Positions 8,583-16,324 of a stretch of 64,000 nt of DNA are shown piece by piece; position 1 is the first letter of the stretch, and each line of letters opens with the position of its first letter. A model generated the notes under the pieces. That model searched no databases. It was not told where the DNA came from and worked only from the letters and a program-made list of their open reading frames with translations. This stretch comes from Deltaproteobacteria bacterium (GTDB lineage: Bacteria > Bdellovibrionota_C > UBA2361 > JAGFJO01), in assembly GCA_024102635.1 (NCBI GenBank), contig JAGFJO010000072.1:62001-126000 (forward strand), written 5' to 3'. Position numbers and translations under genes: made by a program.

Positions 8583-8837
8583 TTATTCGGAGCGCAGCAA
8601 TAGAAAGAGCATTACACAGATGGTGAAGAGACTAAAGTAGAAGAAAAAATGACTAGTGCGATTACGATAACCCCCTGCTGCGCCCAGCGCTCCGAAAACA
8701 AGCGGCAGTAGAGCCGCGGCCCAAGACTCTCCGCCGGCTACCACCGGGACCGAGATTAAAAGTCCTGCAAGTCCGCCGAGCAGCACACTTATAAATTGTC
8801 TGAAGCGCAAGTAGTGAGCTTCGGGGGTTTCGGTCAT
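8583..8837 (-). CDS. Small membrane protein downstream of the TraB-family gene
   Basis: An 84-residue protein with a short polar N-terminus (MTETPEAHYLRFRQF) and about three hydrophobic helices. Its start is only two bases from the stop of the TraB-family gene, so the two are surely co-transcribed and perhaps translationally coupled. No family recognised. The context suggests a membrane partner or accessory of the TraB protein, which is itself membrane-bound at its C-terminus. Confidence 0.6.
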   Translation of the reverse strand: MTETPEAHYLRFRQFISVLLGGLAGLLISVPVVAGGESWAAALLPLVFGALGAAGGYRNRTSHFFFYFSLFTICVMLFLLLRSE

Positions 8838-8839
8838 AT

Positions 8840-10030
8840 TTATCCTATAAGCGCCAGTTCAGCGATTACTTTGGCGCCCCAAATCATACCGATGGTTGCC
8901 AGCAAATTCGTAAGTGCGATTATTAGCAAAATGCGGGTTACTCGATTCGTCCAGATACCTTTTAGGGAGCCCAGGTCTTGAAGCACACATTCAAAATCGG
9001 AAACTCTCGGTTTTTTTAGCCATGCTTCTACAAGCCCCGCTATCCAACCGGCCGCAATCAACGGGTGTAGGGTGGCAAAAGGCGTAGCCAAAAAAGCGCT
9101 TACGATGGTGACCGGATGCGCCAAGGCAAGCGTAGAACCGATTGCACCGAATAGACCGGTTATCCAGAACCATGCGCCTAACATCTGAAGGCTTAATCCG
9201 CTCCCTGCAGCGAAGAACCCGTAAATTACTAAACCGACGACTGCTAATGGAATGGACCAGCCTATGAGCTTTCCTATAACTCCACGGCTGGGAAGAGCCT
9301 CAAGCGCCGCTACGTCTATCTCTCGCCCCAAGATGGCTTTGATACCAGGGACGTGACCGGCCCCGACAACTGCAACTACCGAGCTGCCGGGAGCGGAGCC
9401 GATCTTGGATGCAAGGTATAGATCGCGTTCATCTATCAAGGTCTTCCTTAGACTTGGAAATTTTGCAGAAAACTCATGCATTAAGTTACTGAGAGTGTCC
9501 TTTGATTTGAGCGCTTCAATCTCTTCTTCGCTTACCTTTTGATTAGTGACCATGCTGATTATAAGCGCCATGATTAGTTTGAAACCGGAGAAAAACCCTA
9601 TCTCCGACCAGGTGCGCTTCAATGTTGTTCTTACGTCGCGATCGGCAAGCACTGTGCCGCAGTCCAGCTCCTCCGCCACCGCAAGAGAGCGAAGCATCTC
9701 CGCCCCCGGTTTAATGTTAAACTGAGCCCCCAGCTTTTTTTGGAAGCTGGCGAGTACGAGCTGAGCCATAAGCACATAAGCGCGACCGCTTTTAATAAGA
9801 GCTACAATATCCGTATTACGCCAGCGATCAGGGTCTTTGAGAGATTGGTAGCGAGAGGCGCACAGCTCTACGGCGACGGTATCCGGCCTCACTTTACGAA
9901 TAACCTCCTCAACAAGCTCAACGCTGCTCTGGCTCACATGTGCAGTACCGACGATGTAGATCCGCTTACCGTTAAGATCTATCTGATCAACGTTCTCGGG
10001 AAAATCAGTTGTGACTGTAGTGATCTCCAT
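8840..10030 (-). CDS. TraB/PrgY-family membrane protein
   Basis: A 396-residue protein of the TraB family. The N-terminal domain begins with RIYIVGTAHVSQSSVELV and continues with RPDTVAVELCASRY, and a later VVAVVGAGHVPGI segment carries the second conserved G-x-H. These elements define the TIKI-like fold shared with metalloproteases. The last 150 residues contain about four hydrophobic helices that anchor it in the membrane. In enterococci TraB/PrgY lowers peptide pheromone activity; in most bacteria and archaea the role is unknown. It forms a tight cluster with the ROK kinase upstream (5-base gap) and the small membrane protein downstream (2-base gap). Confidence 0.85.
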   Translation of the reverse strand: MEITTVTTDFPENVDQIDLNGKRIYIVGTAHVSQSSVELVEEVIRKVRPDTVAVELCASRYQSLKDPDRWRNTDIVALIKSGRAYVLMAQLVLASFQKKLGAQFNIKPGAEMLRSLAVAEELDCGTVLADRDVRTTLKRTWSEIGFFSGFKLIMALIISMVTNQKVSEEEIEALKSKDTLSNLMHEFSAKFPSLRKTLIDERDLYLASKIGSAPGSSVVAVVGAGHVPGIKAILGREIDVAALEALPSRGVIGKLIGWSIPLAVVGLVIYGFFAAGSGLSLQMLGAWFWITGLFGAIGSTLALAHPVTIVSAFLATPFATLHPLIAAGWIAGLVEAWLKKPRVSDFECVLQDLGSLKGIWTNRVTRILLIIALTNLLATIGMIWGAKVIAELALIG

Positions 10031-10035
10031 GACTC

Positions 10036-10950
10036 CTAAATGTTGCCGGCACAGAGCATAGCGGCGCCGAACACTCCGGCGCTGTCGCCCAAAGAGTGCT
10101 TTAAAATCTTGCAGCGAACCTTGTCGTTGAAAATATGCCGCTTAAGATTCTCGGTTGCCGAGCTGTATAGTAAATCAATATTACTAACCCCGCCACCGAG
10201 CACAATTGCATCGGGATCGAGAATATTCACGACATATGATATCGCTTCGGCAAATGACTCGGAAAGAAAGTTAAGTGTCGCTGATGCGTCGGAATCACCT
10301 TCAACAGCACGAGCCGCTATACTTTTAAGAGTGAGCCGCTTATTCGAACGCCTAAAATAGTAATTTTCGAGGGCCGGCCCCGAAATTACCGTTTCCACGC
10401 AACCCCTCTTTCCGCAGTAGCATGGCTCACCATCGTGCAAGAGTTTGTTGTGACCCCATTCGCCGGCGATCCCGTGGTGCCCCGTCCAAACGTTACCGTT
10501 AATTACTATTCCGCCTCCTACGCCGCTTCCCATAATTACTCCAAACACAACCGGCGCTCCGGTGGCAACGCCCAAAGTCGCCTCAGCTAACGCAAAGCAG
10601 TTTGCGTCGTTAGCTATTTTAACTTCACAGCCGAGTGCCGATTCTAAATCCTGTTGCAGCGGCATACCGTTAAGTGAGGTCGTGTTACAATTCTTCATTA
10701 AACCGGATTCCGGGTCGGTGATGCCTGGCGTGCCGATTCCGATTAGCTCTGTTTTACCGCCTGACGTGGCCTGCATCTGAGAGAAAAGCTCAGACACTCG
10801 TGAAATGATATGGTGGTAGCCTTTGTCCGCTTCAGTGGGAATTCTCTGCCGGAGAATTTCGTGCTTTGGAGAATTTCTGTCGATAATAACTCCCTCAATC
10901 TTGGTTCCCCCTAAATCAATCCCCCAAAATTCGTTCATAGGCGAATTCAC
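10036..10950 (-). CDS. ROK-family sugar kinase
   Basis: A 304-residue kinase of the ROK family. The N-terminal phosphate-binding motif is DLGGTKIEG (residues 12-20). Further landmarks are GIGTPGI, NDANCFALAEA with the catalytic Asp, and GVIMGSGVGGGI. The ROK zinc signature CYCGKRGCVE lies near residue 178 and is preceded by the EWGH segment. Members phosphorylate glucose, fructose, N-acetylglucosamine or N-acetylmannosamine with ATP in the cytoplasm. The mix of motifs is closest to the fructokinase/N-acetylglucosamine kinase side, but the substrate is not certain. A second, non-ROK glucokinase lies at 48.6 kb, which makes a non-glucose substrate somewhat more likely here. It is the first gene of an apparent three-gene unit with the TraB protein. 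Confidence 0.85.
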   Translation of the reverse strand: MNSPMNEFWGIDLGGTKIEGVIIDRNSPKHEILRQRIPTEADKGYHHIISRVSELFSQMQATSGGKTELIGIGTPGITDPESGLMKNCNTTSLNGMPLQQDLESALGCEVKIANDANCFALAEATLGVATGAPVVFGVIMGSGVGGGIVINGNVWTGHHGIAGEWGHNKLLHDGEPCYCGKRGCVETVISGPALENYYFRRSNKRLTLKSIAARAVEGDSDASATLNFLSESFAEAISYVVNILDPDAIVLGGGVSNIDLLYSSATENLKRHIFNDKVRCKILKHSLGDSAGVFGAAMLCAGNI

Positions 10951-11061
10951 GCATTTGCCCGATTCAAAGTCAATTGAGGCAGGCGCTGCTGAGTAAGCGG
11001 GGCAAGCCGCTGAAATGAAAAGAGAATTCGGGCAATTTTGGCCTTAAAAGAGAGCTCTAAT

Positions 11062-13860
11062 ATGCCGACTAGATATATGTATGATTCCGCCGCTGCAAGG
11101 CCGCAGTGGGTGGGTCAGGGAGCGAGGACGGTGTCAGAGATTAATCAGCCCGGCAGGGGAGCAAACCAGCTCTCGCTGCCCGTTAATATTCCAGCAGCAC
11201 ATGGCGGCACATCACCGTCCGCGCCGCTCCTCATCGAGGCAGAGGTGGTTCTCTCGCCGCCAGGGTACTCGCCACCGGTAAAAGGAATTAACTACGGCAA
11301 TCGCTTCTATGCGGTGGATCTTCCGCCCGAGATAGAAGCCGGAGAGAAAGTTAAGCTTTTAGTCGCCGAGCGCAAGGATGGCCTCGTTTTCACCTATATT
11401 GAAACAAAAGGCGCATCGGACGGCAAGGAGATCAATAAGGCGCTGCCGTCGCTGCTCAATGAGCTAGGTCTCTCCGATTCTGCGTCCGTGGCATTGAAGC
11501 AGCTTCTTCGCACCTCCCCGGAAATTTCAATATCGAGGCCAGCACTTGTCGCACCAAACCTAACTAAAAGTATTGAAAGGCTTCTTTCCGAACATGGTGT
11601 GGTAAGTGAAGAAGAAATGGGCGATGCGCCCAAGCTGGCCGAGAAGCTCGCGGCTTATCAGCCGCGAGCAGCACATGAACTGAGCGTCATTTTAAGTAAA
11701 CATCGCCAGGTCCTTGAGTCATCTCTTCTGGGCAAGCATCTGGACCGCATCTATGATCTATCTTCAAAACTTGAAAGTTTCTTGAAATTGTTGCCGGGAG
11801 AGGAAGCGCTACCGAATTTAAGGAGCAATGCATCCGCTCGGTCAGCTCAAGCGTCCGCTTCAAGCTTCGTGCATAAGGAGCCTACTCGTGTGCCTCCGCC
11901 CTTGCCGGCTCTAAACCTCATACTAAAGGAGGCGATGGAGGTAATTGACCTTGCAGAGCAAACCGCGAAAACTGAACGGCTTAATGCTGTATATGCTCAG
12001 ATACATTCTCTCGGAGAAAGGTTTCGCCCACAGGGAGAACAGCTCCCGCGACAAGATGCTGCGCTTGTGTTGAGAACAGAGGCAGTGATAGCCGCTCTTA
12101 AAAGAGACTCTTCAAGCGAGATCTCTGGTGACATGCGTAGCTTCTATAAACAGGAGCTTGAGCAGCTTGCTAAGGAAGTTGAAAGTGCGGCCGGCCGGCA
12201 GGCAGTAGAGAAGCGGGTTCTTAAAGCGGCAGCGGAGCCCTCGGAGAACGCTACCTCAAGATTTTTTAAAGTACTTTCAGCGATTGGAGCGAAGTCTGAT
12301 GAGCTCATTCAGAGCGGTGAAAAACTTTTTAAAATGCTCATTCGAAGCCAGATTGATCTGATCCGGCAGGTTGAAAGTACTGTCAAAGCTCTTCTGGTGG
12401 CATCACCGTCTGAAGGCGGAGTGGAGATGCTCCTTAATACTTTGCGCAGAATTCCTACCGTGCCTAACCCGGGCGATGGCGCGCTTCAGCAGCTATTTAA
12501 GCAATTTGTTGCCGAGTTTCGCGGGCAGCTAGAAAATGTCCTGCAGAGCGGAGATGGAGCCTCTCTTAGAGAGCTTTTACTATCTAAGCTCGAAATTATG
12601 AGAGTGGAGTTGAATCTTCCTTCTATTGAAGACCGTTTTGTAAGAGGCAGCAGTGAAGCCGGCCAGCTCTCACGCACACAGATGAACGCACTGAGATCGA
12701 TTGAGGCACAGGCTTTACTTCTCTTGGAGTCCGAAGCACCGCTTCTCGTGAAAGGCGCTGCCACCGAAAGTGGCGGGCTGCCTCACCAGCTCTCTCCTCA
12801 GTTTGAAATTTTCCTGAAACTTGTAAGGCGTGAAATCGAGTCCTTGCCTCGGTCCGAAGAAAGCAACGCTGCCGCTATCTTGCATCGCTTCAATAAGGGG
12901 GTTAATGAGCTGCTTGCGGGAAATGAAGCCATTCCCGACAAGGAGTCGGCGCTGCGGCTTCTGATAGCGGATGCGGCTAAGGGCTTGCACACTTCACTGG
13001 GCCACGCTAGCTCAGTCGAATCACTCGCTGACACCCAATTAAGTTCGTTAAAACTTATTTACCAACAGATAATTGCTATCTTAGAGGCAAGCGACCGCGG
13101 TGCGGCTCTTATATCACGCGAACTTCAGTTAAAGGAGCTGACAGCCGGGCTAAAAGAGGCCCTTCGCGGCGCCGCGGCCATCATTCCGGATCCGCGTAAC
13201 CCAATGGAGCAAGAGTTGGTGCAGCTTTCCGCTGATCTGCTGAGCGCTATTGAAGATTACGAGCATTTCGGCCGCGATGCGGCTAAGCTTGGGTTGCAAT
13301 TACGCCAAGGATTGGAGCAAATAAGAGGCCGCATTTTTGCCGCGGCAACACAGGAGGAGCCCTCATTAACGGCTCTTGAACCAAAAGCTGTACAGATGCT
13401 TGAGAACTTCGTGGCAGGTCAGGAGATGCTTAGCCGAATGGCTCCCGCGATGAAGGCACTGGGCGAGCCGATATTGGCGCTCTTTCCCTTTGTAATGCAC
13501 GGTTTATTGTCGAAGATGGAGCTAGCCGTGAAATTGCCCCGTCCTCAAGTTGGCGCTGATAAGGAGAGAGAAAAGCGCTCAGCGAAGCAGCCGTATGAAA
13601 CAATCAGTCTCAAGCTCCCGCTTCCCGATTTAGGCAACGTTAGCGTGGAGATTGCACGCCGCACTGGAGAGGTTATGATAAACTTCGGGTTCGAGCAAAA
13701 GAGAGTTGCCGATTTTGTCGGGGCCAAGCTGCCGGTATTGGAGTCCATCCTTAAGGCAAATGGCTACGAACATGTGGGCATGAAGGTGGACAGTGTAATT
13801 GGAAGCGGCGATTCAATAGATATGGTCAAAAACACAGAGCAGCGTGGAATCATTGCATAG
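11062..13860 (+). CDS. Large protein with FliK-C (Flg_hook)-like C-terminal domain
   Basis: A 932-residue protein, mostly helical and rich in Leu, Ala, Glu and Ser, with a Pro-containing N-terminal part. The last 90 or so residues (ISLKLPLPDLGNVSVEIA, later GFEQKRVADFVGAKLPVLES) follow the pattern of the flagellar hook-length control C-terminal domain: a P-x-x-LG-x-V-x-V strand pair, then a helix with leucines. Residues about 55-125 look like a small beta domain. FliK-type proteins measure hook or needle length and switch secretion specificity; this is far longer than typical FliK and no flagellar gene is in the window. ATG 11062 with AGAGAG upstream is preferred over an in-frame TTG at 11038. 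The methyltransferase gene starts 6 bases after the stop, so the two are co-transcribed. Confidence 0.7.
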   Translation: MPTRYMYDSAAARPQWVGQGARTVSEINQPGRGANQLSLPVNIPAAHGGTSPSAPLLIEAEVVLSPPGYSPPVKGINYGNRFYAVDLPPEIEAGEKVKLLVAERKDGLVFTYIETKGASDGKEINKALPSLLNELGLSDSASVALKQLLRTSPEISISRPALVAPNLTKSIERLLSEHGVVSEEEMGDAPKLAEKLAAYQPRAAHELSVILSKHRQVLESSLLGKHLDRIYDLSSKLESFLKLLPGEEALPNLRSNASARSAQASASSFVHKEPTRVPPPLPALNLILKEAMEVIDLAEQTAKTERLNAVYAQIHSLGERFRPQGEQLPRQDAALVLRTEAVIAALKRDSSSEISGDMRSFYKQELEQLAKEVESAAGRQAVEKRVLKAAAEPSENATSRFFKVLSAIGAKSDELIQSGEKLFKMLIRSQIDLIRQVESTVKALLVASPSEGGVEMLLNTLRRIPTVPNPGDGALQQLFKQFVAEFRGQLENVLQSGDGASLRELLLSKLEIMRVELNLPSIEDRFVRGSSEAGQLSRTQMNALRSIEAQALLLLESEAPLLVKGAATESGGLPHQLSPQFEIFLKLVRREIESLPRSEESNAAAILHRFNKGVNELLAGNEAIPDKESALRLLIADAAKGLHTSLGHASSVESLADTQLSSLKLIYQQIIAILEASDRGAALISRELQLKELTAGLKEALRGAAAIIPDPRNPMEQELVQLSADLLSAIEDYEHFGRDAAKLGLQLRQGLEQIRGRIFAAATQEEPSLTALEPKAVQMLENFVAGQEMLSRMAPAMKALGEPILALFPFVMHGLLSKMELAVKLPRPQVGADKEREKRSAKQPYETISLKLPLPDLGNVSVEIARRTGEVMINFGFEQKRVADFVGAKLPVLESILKANGYEHVGMKVDSVIGSGDSIDMVKNTEQRGIIA

Positions 13861-13866
13861 AATGAA

Positions 13867-14556
13867 ATGAACCTTTCTATCTTGTATCAAGCACACAGAG
13901 TACCTCTTTCTCAGCTTCTTCCGGGAGCGGATGTCCTCCATGTTCCCCAATTAGATGAGATCCGCGAGAGATTTCAAGGACTGCTTGACTGGAAGGAGCG
14001 GCTACAGGTCTCCTCAAAAGAGAGCTACGGCTTCGCAGCGCCTGGCGGCGAATTTACCAAAAGCGCTTATCTTGCAGCTCTTAAAAGGCAAGGTGGCTTA
14101 CATCCCACTCTGCTTAAAGGAAAAGTCGCTTTGGAGATTGGAGCAGGGCTTAGCCCGTACGGGTATCTTCTGGCAAGAGAGCTCGGGGCGGGCGGATATG
14201 TAGCGGTAGAGCCGTATTATGCGGATAGGCTGGAGCTTGCGTTACTTGAGGTGATACGAAGAGATCGCAGATTGCCGCCCATTGGCTATACAATTCTGGC
14301 GGAAGATATGCTTTCGGCGCTTAAGCGAATCCCTGATCGGTCGGTGGCCGTCTTTGCATTCGGCATAGAGGATTGTATCTTGGCAGGAGCTTCTTACCGC
14401 GCTGCTGTCGAAAGAGAGGTCATGCGGGTTCTCGGAGAGAAGGCCATCTATTTCTCCCTGCGTTCCGATCTAGTAGTTGAGGGAGGAAGTGTGCGCAAAT
14501 TCTTGGTTGAGCGCAAAAAATTTATTGAAACAGCCTCTATTATCTCTATCGAATGA
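13867..14556 (+). CDS. Class I SAM-dependent methyltransferase-like protein
   Basis: A 229-residue protein. The Rossmann motif I appears as ALEIGAGLSPYGYLLA (about residue 88), followed by a motif II acidic residue at YVAVEPYYADRL and a motif IV-like VAVFAFGIEDC. The overall order fits a class I methyltransferase, but motif IV lacks the usual D/N-PP and the substrate is unknown. It starts 6 bases after the FliK-like gene and is followed within 13 bases by a HAD hydrolase, forming a three-gene unit. The N-terminal 80 residues are not recognised. Confidence 0.65.
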   Translation: MNLSILYQAHRVPLSQLLPGADVLHVPQLDEIRERFQGLLDWKERLQVSSKESYGFAAPGGEFTKSAYLAALKRQGGLHPTLLKGKVALEIGAGLSPYGYLLARELGAGGYVAVEPYYADRLELALLEVIRRDRRLPPIGYTILAEDMLSALKRIPDRSVAVFAFGIEDCILAGASYRAAVEREVMRVLGEKAIYFSLRSDLVVEGGSVRKFLVERKKFIETASIISIE

Positions 14557-14569
14557 TATCGAATGGCTT

Positions 14570-15253
14570 ATGAGCAGCAGCCTTTATCTCTTTGACATCG
14601 ACGGAACTCTTCTTAGTGCCGATGACCTTCATGGACGTTGCCTCGTTAAGGCCGCAGCTCAAATGTTCAATGTCCGGCCTAACCCTGATAAACTTAATTA
14701 CGCTGGGATGACCGATAGGCAGATCTTAACTGCCTTGCTCGAAGAGTGCGGCGTCGTCAAGGGTCGGATTGCTGCGCGAATACAGGAGTGTATTGAAGTC
14801 AGCCATAGCCTTTTTAGCCGCTCTGCGCACCAAGCGGAGCTGGTGGTATTGCCCGGCGTCCAGGCACTGCTCACCGATCTTAAGGCTAAGTCCGCCAGCA
14901 TCGGTCTTGTCACAGGTAATATTGAGATTATTGCGCGAAAGAAGCTCGAGATTGCAGGACTGGGCGATTTCTTTGAGCACGGGGGATTCGGCTGCGAATC
15001 TCATTCGCATCGGTATGAGCTGGTTTTAAGCGCCGTGCGCAAATTTCAAGAGACGAGAGCGGCCCCCGAAAAAATTTTTGTTATCGGTGATACAGTCCGT
15101 GATATTGAGGCCGCACGCGAAGCCAAAGCCATTTCAGTGGCCGTTGCTACCGGCCGAGCCGGCATTGAAGAGCTGGCGGCCCACAACCCCGACGTGCTGT
15201 TGCGCGACCTTTCTAATACCGAAGAATTCTATCTCTCTATAGATAATCATTAG
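14570..15253 (+). CDS. HAD-superfamily hydrolase, phosphoglycolate phosphatase-like
   Basis: A 227-residue HAD protein with all four motifs. LYLFDIDGTLL at the N-terminus carries the nucleophile and acid/base aspartates, SIGLVTGN carries the motif II Thr, a lysine precedes APEKIF, and FVIGDTVRDIEAA carries motif IV. The inserted helical cap between motifs I and II is the C1 type found in phosphoglycolate phosphatase (Gph) and beta-phosphoglucomutase relatives. It hydrolyses a small phosphorylated metabolite in the cytoplasm; the substrate is uncertain. The ATG at 14570 places the nucleophile near residue 9, as expected; longer in-frame versions run back into the methyltransferase gene. It overlaps the convergent YciF-like gene by 4 bases. 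Confidence 0.85.
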   Translation: MSSSLYLFDIDGTLLSADDLHGRCLVKAAAQMFNVRPNPDKLNYAGMTDRQILTALLEECGVVKGRIAARIQECIEVSHSLFSRSAHQAELVVLPGVQALLTDLKAKSASIGLVTGNIEIIARKKLEIAGLGDFFEHGGFGCESHSHRYELVLSAVRKFQETRAAPEKIFVIGDTVRDIEAAREAKAISVAVATGRAGIEELAAHNPDVLLRDLSNTEEFYLSIDNH

Positions 15254-15789
15254 CCCCTCACCCCGGGAGCCTCGTCAGCTCGCATCTCCGAGCGTCCCTT
15301 AAGGTATTCCCCTAAGACATCCTCTTCGCTTATCGAGGTCAGCTTTTCATCGGCAGCCGACTCCTCTTCGAGCGAAGCTGTCAAAAGCTCTGCCACATCG
15401 GAGAGTCCCAGTTGCTCGGCGATGGTTCTGGCAGTACCGTAAGCCGAGATCTCATAATGCTCGACCTTCTGGGCAGCGGCTATAATAGCGGCGTCGATTA
15501 AGACCTCATCACCCTTTAAGTCTAACGCCTCTTTTCCCTCGTCTATTAGGCCTTCCATCCCCCTACATTTTTTTCCGCTTAACTTGATGTCCTGCTCCTC
15601 GGCAATTTTTTCGAGCCGTTCTATCTGAACCTCAGTTTCCTTTAAATGCGCCTCGAGTGCCTCTTTCAGTACGTCGGAAGATGCCGATTTAGCCATGCGC
15701 GGCAAGGCCTTAGTAAGCTGTTTTTCCGCGCTATAAATATCCTTAAGCTGCTCATGCAGAAGAGTCTCTAGTGATTCAATTTTGCTCAT
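15250..15789 (-). CDS. YciF/DUF892 ferritin-like stress protein
   Basis: A 179-residue all-helical protein beginning MSKIESLETLLHEQLKDIYSAEKQL, the characteristic start of the DUF892 (YciE/YciF) family. Further family marks are EAHLKETEVQIERLE, AAIIAAAQKVEHYEISAYGTA and LEEESAADEKL. The conserved Glu and His residues of these helices form a ferritin-like di-iron site in characterised members. Linked in other bacteria to osmotic and general stress. It is followed on the same strand by nothing, but its upstream neighbour (30-base gap) is a small lipoprotein that may be co-expressed. Its stop overlaps that of the convergent HAD gene. Confidence 0.9.
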   Translation of the reverse strand: MSKIESLETLLHEQLKDIYSAEKQLTKALPRMAKSASSDVLKEALEAHLKETEVQIERLEKIAEEQDIKLSGKKCRGMEGLIDEGKEALDLKGDEVLIDAAIIAAAQKVEHYEISAYGTARTIAEQLGLSDVAELLTASLEEESAADEKLTSISEEDVLGEYLKGRSEMRADEAPGVRG

Positions 15790-15819
15790 GTTGTAATCTC
15801 CCTTGTATTAACTACTAAA

Positions 15820-16206
15820 TCATCCGACGAATCGTACGCTTTCATCTCCCTCAATCATGTCAGGGGTAACGACATAGGTTCCACCGACCGACGAGTTCCA
15901 TATATTGTTTGTTACCTCTCTATCTCCTCCGGTTACCAGATATGCTACCCCGGTTGTCGCCGCTCCTGCGCCGGCAAAGATCACCTTGGCGGGAAAGTAG
16001 ACGACATTCGAAAGAACAGTTGCCACGTACGTACCGGTTGAGTGTTCCTGAGGAGACTCGGCTGCCTGGGCTGATTCAACGCTGCCTGCGGCTGCTCCTC
16101 CGGCTGCCCCTGCCGCTAATGCGCCGCAGCCGATCATGAATAGTGCAACTATTGCTAGCAGGCTGCGAAGGAATGAATGGTAGAATTTCAATTCGCTATT
16201 TGTCAT
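15820..16206 (-). CDS. Small lipoprotein of unknown function
   Basis: A 128-residue protein with a lipoprotein signal (basic start, hydrophobic core, lipobox-like FMIGC near residue 27). The N-terminus after the Cys is an Ala/Gly-rich segment, followed by a second hydrophobic stretch (VVYFPAKVIFAGAGAATTGVAYLVTGG, read here in pieces) that may insert in a membrane. The C-terminal part contains a GGTYVVTPDMIEGD segment. Family not recognised; the general shape recalls small periplasmic glycine-rich lipoproteins. It lies 30 bases upstream of the YciF-like gene on the same strand, so a shared stress-related transcript is likely. AAGGTG precedes the start. Confidence 0.6.
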   Translation of the reverse strand: MTNSELKFYHSFLRSLLAIVALFMIGCGALAAGAAGGAAAGSVESAQAAESPQEHSTGTYVATVLSNVVYFPAKVIFAGAGAATTGVAYLVTGGDREVTNNIWNSSVGGTYVVTPDMIEGDESVRFVG

Positions 16207-16324
16207 GGCATATCACCTTAAATTCGGGTTGAGTGATTTTAAGGCTGAAGCAGCGTGAGCGGATATGATTAAGCTCGTTTGCTGTGGCAGATTGATGTTT
16301 AGAACCTACTGAGCCGGTTGGGAG

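Noticed and set aside
11394..13748. Long antisense frames within the FliK-like gene
   Set aside because: Composition artefacts of a Leu/Ala/Glu-rich coding strand, with no ribosome sites or family resemblance.
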